Positions 50,688 through 56,940 of a stretch of 64,000 nucleotides of DNA are shown here, one piece after another. Where the stretch lies: positions 82,684 to 146,683 of the forward strand of contig NZ_JBDWAS010000005.1 in assembly GCF_039978735.1 (NCBI RefSeq), written 5' to 3'. The position numbers were made by a program, and so were the translations under genes. Source of the DNA: Maricaulis sp039978735. GTDB taxonomy: Bacteria; Pseudomonadota; Alphaproteobacteria; Caulobacterales; Maricaulaceae. The notes under the pieces are model-generated. The model was given only the letters and a program-made list of their open reading frames with translations, was not told the origin of the DNA and made no database searches. How positions within the stretch are numbered: the stretch's first letter is position 1; each line of letters begins with the position of its first letter.

Positions 50688-51515
50688 ATGGCACTTTCTG
50701 TCAACACCAACGCTGGGGCGATGATCGCCCTGCAGAACCTGAACAAGACGAACTCGGAATTGGGAATGGTCCAGAACCGTATCAATACCGGCCTCGAGGT
50801 CTCGAGCGCGAAGGACAATGGCGGCATCTACGCCATCGCCCAACGCATGCGCTCGCAGGTCGCCGGCTATGGTGCGGTGAGCAACTCGCTCGACCTGGCG
50901 ATTTCCGTGACCGATGTGGGCCTGGCTGCCGGTGAGGCGATTTCGGACCTGCTCGTCGAAATGAAGGAAAAGGCTCTTGCTGCAGCCGATGCGTCGCTCG
51001 ACTCGGCCTCGCGCACAGCCCTGAATGAAGATTTCAAGGCCCTGCGGGACCAGATCACGACCATCACCAGCAATGCCGAATTCAACGGTACGAACCTGAT
51101 CAACGGGTCCGTCACCTCGATCTCGGCTCTGGCCAATGCCGATGGCTCCAACACCATCACGGTCTCCGATGCGAACCTTACGCTCGGCGGCGGTATCGTG
51201 ACGGTGGCGGCCACGGCCTCCTTCGCTTCGGCTGGCGACGCGTCCACGATGGTCACGACCATCGAGACCTCGCTCGACAACCTGAATGCCTCGCTGGCGA
51301 AACTCGGTACGGCGTCGAAGTCGCTGGAGGTCCACAAGACCTTCACGTCCAAGCTGTCCGACTCGCTGGAAAAGGGCATTGGCAATCTGGTCGATGCGGA
51401 CCTGGCGAAGGAAAGCGCCCGGCTCCAGTCGCTGCAGGTCAAGCAGCAGCTGGGTGTCCAGGCGCTCTCGATCGCCAATCAGGCCCCGCAGACCATTCTG
51501 TCGTTCTTCGGCTAA
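50688..51515 (+). CDS. Flagellin 1
   Basis: A 275-residue short flagellin. The D0/D1 N-terminus (ALSVNTNAGAMIALQNLNKT, MVQNRINTGLEVSSAKDNGG) and C-terminus (KESARLQSLQVKQQLGVQAL, PQTILSFFG) are intact. The small middle domain (SISALANADGSNTITVSDAN) is rich in Ser and Thr, potential glycosylation sites. It is nearly identical to flagellin 2 between about residues 100 and 240. GGAGG precedes ATG 50688, a sigma-54 promoter lies upstream and a strong terminator follows. Confidence 0.95.
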   Translation: MALSVNTNAGAMIALQNLNKTNSELGMVQNRINTGLEVSSAKDNGGIYAIAQRMRSQVAGYGAVSNSLDLAISVTDVGLAAGEAISDLLVEMKEKALAAADASLDSASRTALNEDFKALRDQITTITSNAEFNGTNLINGSVTSISALANADGSNTITVSDANLTLGGGIVTVAATASFASAGDASTMVTTIETSLDNLNASLAKLGTASKSLEVHKTFTSKLSDSLEKGIGNLVDADLAKESARLQSLQVKQQLGVQALSIANQAPQTILSFFG

Positions 51516-51523
51516 GTTCGCCC

Positions 51524-51557
51524 GTCGGGACCGCCTTCTGGCGGTCCCGACTTTTTT
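51524..51557 (+). terminator. Rho-independent terminator of flagellin gene 1
   Basis: GTCGGGACCGCC and GGCGGTCCCGAC form a perfect 12-base stem with loop TTCT, followed directly by TTTTTT, 8 bases after the stop codon. Confidence 0.95.
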
Positions 51558-51624
51558 CTGCATCGCCGGCGCTGGCGCATTCGCGTGCCTGAATTCCGGA
51601 ATTAACTCATTTTTAAGCATAAAT

Positions 51625-51678
51625 TCTTGCCGATCGGCAAAATCTGCCGGCCATTTTTGCCGGTTTGCCCGGCAGATA
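51625..51678. promoter_or_regulatory. Cluster of FlbD (ftr)-like sites upstream of flagellin gene 2
   Basis: Within 54 bases there are TTGCCGATCGGCAA, CGGCAAAATCTGCCGG, TTTTTGCCGG and TTTGCCCGGCAGAT, all built from the TTTGCCGGG/CCCGGCAAA half. This matches the enhancer element I associate with FlbD in Caulobacter, about 100-150 bases upstream of the sigma-54 promoter at 51775. The rest of the 348-base gap shows only the terminator and that promoter. Confidence 0.6.
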
Positions 51679-51774
51679 TTTCCCAGTGAATGGTTACCGC
51701 GGCAGGCCTTGCCGGGTGAAAAGCGCCAGCCGAATCAGGGGCGCCCGCATTAACCAGATATAGCAAGGGAAAAC

Positions 51775-51790
51775 TGGCCCCGGCTTTGCT
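51775..51790 (+). promoter_or_regulatory. Sigma-54 promoter of flagellin gene 2
   Basis: TGGCCCCGGCTTTGCT has GG (51776-51777) and GC (51788-51789) with a 10-base spacer, 74 bases upstream of the flagellin start, the same distance as for flagellin 1. Confidence 0.82.
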
Positions 51791-51863
51791 CTCTACGTTG
51801 ATGGGTCAGAAGACCTGGCGAGCAAAACGCTCGTTACATCACAAGAATGGAGAGGGCCAAGAA

Positions 51864-52688
51864 ATGGCTACTATCAACACCAATGCCGGCGCCATGGTTG
51901 CGCTGCAGAACCTGAACCAGACCAACCGTGACCTGGAGCAAGTCCAGAGCCGCATCAACACCGGTCTGGCGATTTCCTCCGCCAAGGACAATGGCGGTAT
52001 CTACGCGATCGCCCAGAAAATGCGTTCGGACGTTGCCGGCTACGGCGCTGTCCGCAACTCGCTGGACCTCGCGCAGTCGACGACCGACGTGGCCCTCGCC
52101 GCCGGTGAAGCCATCTCCGACCTGCTGGTCGAGATGAAGGAAAAGGCCCTGGCCGCTTCCGACACCTCGCTCGACACGGCCTCGCGCACCGCCCTGAACG
52201 AAGACTTCAAGGCGCTCCGCGACCAGATCTCCACGATCACGTCGAACGCCGAATTCAACGGCACGAACCTGATCAACGGTACCGTGACCTCGATCTCGGC
52301 CCTGGCCAATGCTGACGGCTCCAACACGATCACCATCTCCGACGCGAACCTGACGCTCGGCGGCGGTACCGTGACGGTTGCTGCCGCGGCGTCCTTCTCG
52401 TCCGCTGGTGACGCATCGACGATGGTCACCACCATCGAAACCTCGCTGGACAACCTGAACGCTTCGCTGGCCAAGCTCGGCACGGCTTCGAAGTCTCTGG
52501 AAGTTCACAAGGGTTTCGTCGGCAAGCTGTCTGACGCCCTGGAAAAGGGTATCGGCAACCTGGTCGACGCGGACCTGGCCAAAGAAAGTGCCCGCCTTCA
52601 GTCTCTGCAGGTCAAGCAGCAGCTGGGTGTGCAGGCGCTCTCGATCGCCAACTCGGCGCCCAGCACGATCCTGGGCTACTTCCGTTAA
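51864..52688 (+). CDS. Flagellin 2
   Basis: A 274-residue flagellin with full N- and C-terminal helices (ATINTNAGAMVALQNLNQTN; PSTILGYFR). Compared with flagellin 1 the middle domain differs at only scattered positions (Thr/Ser, Ile/Val swaps) while the N-terminal 60 residues and last 30 differ more, which points to duplication followed by gene conversion. Codon choice is more C-ending than in flagellin 1, suggesting high expression. GAGAGGGCC precedes ATG 51864. Confidence 0.95.
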   Translation: MATINTNAGAMVALQNLNQTNRDLEQVQSRINTGLAISSAKDNGGIYAIAQKMRSDVAGYGAVRNSLDLAQSTTDVALAAGEAISDLLVEMKEKALAASDTSLDTASRTALNEDFKALRDQISTITSNAEFNGTNLINGTVTSISALANADGSNTITISDANLTLGGGTVTVAAAASFSSAGDASTMVTTIETSLDNLNASLAKLGTASKSLEVHKGFVGKLSDALEKGIGNLVDADLAKESARLQSLQVKQQLGVQALSIANSAPSTILGYFR

Positions 52689-52699
52689 TCGCGGGATTT

Positions 52700-52728
52700 G
52701 GGATGGCGGAGCCTCGCTCCGCCATCCC
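52700..52728 (+). terminator. Hairpin after flagellin gene 2
   Basis: GGGATGGCGGAG and CTCCGCCATCCC form a perfect 12-base stem with a 5-base loop, 11 bases after the stop. The T-run is weak, so termination may be partial, allowing read-through into the FlaG-like gene. Confidence 0.7.
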
Positions 52729-52789
52729 CGTCCGCGTTTGACGTGAGGGATTAGGAGGCGTCGGCGCCTCCGCGTCGACGATTAGGACA

Positions 52790-53155
52790 ATGGCAGAAAC
52801 GGGGTTCAATCCAAGAACTGTTCCGGTGTCCGGCTACACCGAAAACAGGGATCTCAGTGTCGACCGTCCACGCGAAGGCGTGCGGCGGGTCGAGCCGCTT
52901 GAGCAAGCCGACAAACCTGCCGAGGCCGGCATCGGCCAGGAGCAGCGCGCCGAGGAGATCGCGCGCATGGTGGAATCGGCGCTGAGCAATTCGCGCCTGA
53001 AAATCCTCCAGGACGAAACCGATGGCGACTATATCTATCTGATGGTCGACCAGGACACCGGTGAGACCGTCCGCCGCTGGCCGCCGGAAAAGCATGGCGA
53101 CCTTCTCGAATATCTCCGCACCCGCCAGGCCGGTCTGATCGACCGTCTCGCCTGA
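52790..53155 (+). CDS. FlaG-family protein
   Basis: A 121-residue protein. The variable N-terminus is Pro/Glu-rich; the C-terminal part, ALSNSRLKILQDETDGDYIY then LMVDQDTGETVRRWPPEKHG and LLEYLRTRQAGLIDRLA, is the FlaG pattern ('L.F..de..g..vV.v.D..TgevIRqiPpe'). FlaG proteins affect filament length. It lies between flagellin genes 2 and 3. Confidence 0.8.
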   Translation: MAETGFNPRTVPVSGYTENRDLSVDRPREGVRRVEPLEQADKPAEAGIGQEQRAEEIARMVESALSNSRLKILQDETDGDYIYLMVDQDTGETVRRWPPEKHGDLLEYLRTRQAGLIDRLA

Positions 53156-53164
53156 GCCTGACCG

Positions 53165-53200
53165 GCAGGTCGGCGACCCGGCAAAAACTGACCGGTCCGG
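53165..53200. promoter_or_regulatory. ftr-like sequences upstream of flagellin gene 3
   Basis: GACCCGGCAAAAACTGACCGG carries one CCCGGCAAA half-site of the type seen upstream of flagellin gene 2; it is about 125 bases upstream of the sigma-54 promoter. It overlaps a GGTCGG/CCGACC inverted repeat that could terminate the FlaG-like gene. Confidence 0.42.
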
Positions 53201-53299
53201 CCGACCTTGCTGGGCAAATTACGCAAACCGAAAAAACGCTCTCCGGCAGACCATTCCGTAACCTGCTGTTTTTTATCGCATTGCCGGTTTAACCATAAC

Positions 53300-53315
53300 C
53301 GGCACGGCATTTGCG
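53300..53315 (+). promoter_or_regulatory. Sigma-54 promoter of flagellin gene 3
   Basis: CGGCACGGCATTTGCG has GG (53301-53302) and GC (53313-53314) with a 10-base spacer, 58 bases upstream of the start codon. Confidence 0.85.
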
Positions 53316-53372
53316 CTTGTGTGTTCGAACCGCCGCTGAAGGTGGCGAATTGGATACGCGGGAGAATGTCGC

Positions 53373-54206
53373 ATGACGATGAGCGTCCACACCAATACCG
53401 GGGCCATGATCGCCCTGCAGAACCTGAACAAGACCTCCTACGAGATGCAGGACGTCCAGAACCGCATCAATACGGGTCTGAAGATTTCGGGTGCCAAGGA
53501 CAATTCGGCGATCTACGCCGTGGCCCAGGGTATGCGCTCGGATATCGGCGCGCTGGATGCCGTCAAGAACGGTCTCGACCGGGCCTCCACCATCGGCGAT
53601 GTCGCCCTGGCGGCCGGCGAGTCGATCTCGGACCTGCTGGTCGAGATGCGCGAAAAGGCGACGGCGGCGATGGACCCCTCGCTCGATGCCTTCTCCCGCC
53701 AGGCTTACGACGCCGACTTCAAGGCCCTGCTCGACCAGGTCCAGGTGATCATCCAGAACGCCGAGTTCGATGGCGCCAACATCCTCAACGGTTCGATCAC
53801 CGGCGGCATCGAATTCCTCGCCGACGCCGATGCAGCCCGCACGGTTACGCTGAAATCCCAGGATCTGAGCGTTGGCGGCACGGTCATCACGCTTGCCGCC
53901 ACGGCCAGCCTGACCTCGGTGACCCTGGCCACGGCCGCGGTGACGGCCATCAAGACCAGCCTGGAAAACGTCAACCAGGCGCTCGCCAATCTCGGCTCCG
54001 ACGTCAAGAAGCTGGAAGCCCATTCCGGCTTCGTCGACAAGCTGCGCGACAGCCTGACCGAGGGCGTCGGCAACCTGGTCGATGCGGATCTCGCGCGGGA
54101 AAGCGCGCGGCTGCAGGCCTTGCAGGTGAAACAGCAACTGGGTGTCCAGGCGCTGTCGATCGCCAACTCCCAGCCGCAGACCATTCTCAGCCTCTTCCAG
54201 GGCTAA
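53373..54206 (+). CDS. Flagellin 3 (divergent)
   Basis: A 277-residue flagellin with intact ends (SVHTNTGAMIALQNLNKTSY; PQTILSLFQG) but a middle domain quite unlike the other two (GGIEFLADADAARTVTLKSQ; TLATAAVTAIKTSLENVNQA). It starts MTMSV, with a His in place of the usual Asn. It may be the hook-proximal or minor flagellin of a multi-flagellin filament. GGGAGA precedes ATG 53373. Confidence 0.94.
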   Translation: MTMSVHTNTGAMIALQNLNKTSYEMQDVQNRINTGLKISGAKDNSAIYAVAQGMRSDIGALDAVKNGLDRASTIGDVALAAGESISDLLVEMREKATAAMDPSLDAFSRQAYDADFKALLDQVQVIIQNAEFDGANILNGSITGGIEFLADADAARTVTLKSQDLSVGGTVITLAATASLTSVTLATAAVTAIKTSLENVNQALANLGSDVKKLEAHSGFVDKLRDSLTEGVGNLVDADLARESARLQALQVKQQLGVQALSIANSQPQTILSLFQG

Positions 54207-54240
54207 GCGGCTCTGGCTACACACTCCACCACCACGGCGC

Positions 54241-54272
54241 GGCCTCCGGATTTCCGGAGGCCGTTTCCGTTT
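54241..54272 (+). terminator. Terminator of flagellin gene 3
   Basis: GGCCTCCGG and CCGGAGGCC form a perfect 9-base stem with a 4-base loop, followed by GTTTCCGTTT. Confidence 0.8.
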
Positions 54273-54314
54273 GGGCGACTCATTTCATGATCGCGGCTTC
54301 AAGGAGGCCCGCCG

Positions 54315-55481
54315 ATGTCCGCAACCTTCCTGCCCTATGGCCGCCAGGCCATTGACGAAAGCGATATCGAGGCCGTTGCGGAGGTGCTGCGCGGCGACTG
54401 GCTGACAACGGGGCCGGCCGTCGAAGCCTTCGACGCTGCCTTTGCCGAAGCCGTTGGCGCGCGGCATTCGGTGTCCTGCTCGAATGGCACGGCGGCACTG
54501 CATCTGGCGCTGGCCGCGCTGGGTGTGAAAGAGGGCGATACCTGTGTCGTGCCGGCCATCACCTTCATGGCGACCGCCAATGCCGCGCGCTATTGCGGCG
54601 CGGAAGTGGCTTTCGCCGATGTCGATCCGGATACGGGGCTGATGACACCGGAAACGCTGGATGCGGCGCTGGCGCGGGCCGAGGGCACGGCGCGGGTCGT
54701 GCTGCCGGTGCATCTGGCCGGCCAGTGCGGCGCGCTGGACGAGCTGGCGCATGCCGCGACGCTGGCCGGGGCGGTGCTGGTCGAGGATGCCAGCCACGCG
54801 GCGGGCTCTTTCTATCAGGGCGAACCGGTGGGCAATGGCCGCTATTCGGCGGCAACCACCTTCTCCTTCCATCCGGTCAAGACGATCGCGGCCGGCGAGG
54901 GCGGGGCGGTGACGACGAATGACGATGCGGTCGCCGCACGGCTCCGTCTTCTGCGCAGCCATGGCATCGAGCGCGATCCGGCGCGTCACCGGCGCCAGGA
55001 GGGCGAGCCCTGGTGGCACGAAATGCACGCGCTGGGCTGGAATTACCGGCTGAGCGACATTCATGCGGCGCTGGCGCATTCCCAGCTGAAACGACTGCCG
55101 GCCTTCATCGAACGCCGTCAGGCGCTGGCGCGCGCCTATGACGCGGCGCTGCAGGGTCTGCCGGACACGGTACGTCCGCTGGCGCGCACGCGCGCCTGCA
55201 ATCCCTGTCTGCATCTCTATCCGGTGCGGATCGATTTCGAGGCGGCTGGGCGCTCGCGCAGCGCCGTGATGGAGGCGCTGCGGGCGCACGGTATCGGCAC
55301 CCAGGTGCACTACATCCCGGTCAATGAGCAGCCCTATTACCAGGACCGCTATGGCCGGCAGGAGCTGTCCGGCGCGCGCCGTTATTACGAGCGCACGCTG
55401 TCGCTGCCGCTGTTTGTTGGCATGGCGGACGACGACCCGCAGCGGGTCGTGGACCGGCTGGCGCAGGTGCTGGGGCTCTAG
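54315..55481 (+). CDS. pseC: UDP-4-amino-4,6-dideoxy-N-acetyl-L-altrosamine transaminase
   Basis: A 388-residue DegT/DnrJ-type PLP aminotransferase. FLPYGRQAIDESDIEAVAEV and LRGDWLTTGPAVEAFDAAFA are the family start; CSNGTAALHLALAALGVKEG binds PLP phosphate; VLVEDASHAAGSFYQG has the PLP-ring Asp; FSFHPVKTIAAGEGGAVTTN holds the catalytic Lys. Second step of pseudaminic acid synthesis. It converges with pseB. AAGGAGG precedes the start. Confidence 0.9.
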   Translation: MSATFLPYGRQAIDESDIEAVAEVLRGDWLTTGPAVEAFDAAFAEAVGARHSVSCSNGTAALHLALAALGVKEGDTCVVPAITFMATANAARYCGAEVAFADVDPDTGLMTPETLDAALARAEGTARVVLPVHLAGQCGALDELAHAATLAGAVLVEDASHAAGSFYQGEPVGNGRYSAATTFSFHPVKTIAAGEGGAVTTNDDAVAARLRLLRSHGIERDPARHRRQEGEPWWHEMHALGWNYRLSDIHAALAHSQLKRLPAFIERRQALARAYDAALQGLPDTVRPLARTRACNPCLHLYPVRIDFEAAGRSRSAVMEALRAHGIGTQVHYIPVNEQPYYQDRYGRQELSGARRYYERTLSLPLFVGMADDDPQRVVDRLAQVLGL

Positions 55482-55523
55482 AACAGGATCGCTTCCTGCG
55501 GAATCGCCCCTGCTCCGGACTCC

Positions 55524-55638
55524 TGAGCGGTCGCGTGATCGAACCGGTGAACCGGCTCCCACTTCACCTGATCACGCTCGACTTGAGCGGTCGCGTGATC
55601 GAACCGGTGAACCGGCTCCCACTTCACCTGATCACGCT
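55524..55638. repeat. Two tandem copies of a 60-base palindromic element
   Basis: The block starting TGAGCGGTCGCGTGATCG recurs exactly 60 bases later (55524 and 55584), with about 54 identical bases. Each copy is itself an inverted repeat: GCGTGATC...GATCACGC outside and GGTGAA...TTCACC inside, giving a branched hairpin. It fills the gap between the convergent pseC and pseB genes. It looks like a REP-type genomic repeat that may also end transcription. Confidence 0.85.
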
Positions 55639-56712
55639 TCAGGCGGCTTCGGCCTGTCCGATCAGGCGGCGCAGGGCCTTGCCGTCCAGCTGTTCCGGAT
55701 TGGTGTTCGAGGCATAGCTGAACCCGTCCGTCACGAGATGCGCACCGGTGGCCAGATAGCGGGCCATCAGCTTGGCGCTGTGGGCCGGCAGGATGGCATA
55801 GCGGTCTTCCAGCTCCACCGTGGTGCGCGAGTCGTCCTCTGGGATCATGATCTCGTGCAGCTTCTCGCCCGGGCGGATGCCGATGATGCGGTGCGGCAGG
55901 TCCGGCGCCATGGCGCGGGCCAGATCGGCTGTGCTCATCGAGGGGATTTTCGGCACGAAGACTTCACCGCCGCGCGCCATCGCCAGGCTGGACATGACGA
56001 AGTTCACGCCCTGTTCGAGCGTGATCCAGAAACGCGTCATGCGCGGATCCGTGATCGGCAGTTCGCGGGCGCCGTCTTTCAGAAGCTTGCGGAAATAGGG
56101 AATGACCGAGCCGCGCGAGCCGACGACATTGCCGTAGCGCACGACCGAGAAGACCGGTCCGCCATCGCCGCCCATGTGCTGGGCCGCCGTGAATATTTTA
56201 TCCGCGGCCAGTTTCGAGGCGCCGTAGAGATTGATCGGGTTCGCCGCCTTGTCCGTGGACAGGGCGCAGACATTCGAGACGCCGCGCTTGATCGCCGCGC
56301 GGACCACGTTTTCTGCGCCCATGACATTCGTCTTGATGCATTCGAACGGGTTGTATTCGGCGATCGGCACATGCTTCAGCGCGGCCGCGTGGATGACGAT
56401 ATCGACATCGCGCATCGCCTGGTCCAGCCGCGACTCGTCGCGCACATCGCCGATGAAATAGCGCAGGAAGGGATAATCGCTGGGCGAAAAATCCTGAGCC
56501 ATTTCATATTGTTTCAGCTCGTCGCGCGAGAAGATGATCAGCTTCTTCGGCTTGAACTCGGCACAGATCGCCGCCGTGATCTGGCGCCCGAAGGAGCCGG
56601 TCCCGCCGGTGATCAGAATGGTCTTGCCGTCCAGCGGCATGCGCGGCTCGAGAAAGCTGCGCTGGGGCAGCAGTTTCTCCAGGGGCGTCTCGGGCGCAGT
56701 CCTGTCAGACAT
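55639..56712 (-). CDS. pseB: UDP-GlcNAc 4,6-dehydratase (5-inverting)
   Basis: A 357-residue SDR enzyme, first step of pseudaminic acid synthesis. GKTILITGGTGSFGRQITAA binds NADP; KPKKLIIFSRDELKQYEMAQ, VIHAAALKHVPIAEYNPFEC and VCALSTDKAANPINLYGASK (the family's modified active site TDK...YGxSK) mark PseB. RYGNVVGSRGSVIPYFRKLL and GEKLHEIMIPEDDSR complete the pattern. The first 25 residues are an unusual extension. The tandem repeat abuts its stop codon. Confidence 0.92.
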   Translation of the reverse strand: MSDRTAPETPLEKLLPQRSFLEPRMPLDGKTILITGGTGSFGRQITAAICAEFKPKKLIIFSRDELKQYEMAQDFSPSDYPFLRYFIGDVRDESRLDQAMRDVDIVIHAAALKHVPIAEYNPFECIKTNVMGAENVVRAAIKRGVSNVCALSTDKAANPINLYGASKLAADKIFTAAQHMGGDGGPVFSVVRYGNVVGSRGSVIPYFRKLLKDGARELPITDPRMTRFWITLEQGVNFVMSSLAMARGGEVFVPKIPSMSTADLARAMAPDLPHRIIGIRPGEKLHEIMIPEDDSRTTVELEDRYAILPAHSAKLMARYLATGAHLVTDGFSYASNTNPEQLDGKALRRLIGQAEAA

Positions 56713-56760
56713 GCATGGCCTCGCGATTCGATTTCGATGACCGACGCTGCGCCGACAGGG

Positions 56761-56775
56761 TTAACGGCGCGTTAG
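56761..56775 (+). promoter_or_regulatory. CtrA-like box between pseB and the FlaEY-like gene
   Basis: TTAA (56761-56764), seven bases, then TTAG (56772-56775): one mismatch from CtrA consensus. It lies in the 228-base divergent gap, 49 bases from pseB and 166 from the large flagellar gene. No sigma-54 motif with correct spacing was found in this gap. Confidence 0.42.
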
Positions 56776-56940
56776 GCCCTGCCGGAGCGCCGATCCTAGC
56801 AGATTTCCGCCCCGCGGGCCGGAAAACCGGGGTCCGGCGCCGAAAAAAGTGTTTGAAGGCAAGTTGTTTACGCTGTCTGGCAACACTTTGTTTGCGTTCT
56901 GCGGCGACACTCTGCAACCAGGATAAAAGGGTATCGGATC

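Noticed and set aside
56880..56940. Possible sigma-54 promoter before the FlaEY-like gene (TGGCAACACTTTGTTTGC)
   Set aside because: The spacer between GG and GC is 13 bases, too long for a -24/-12 promoter.
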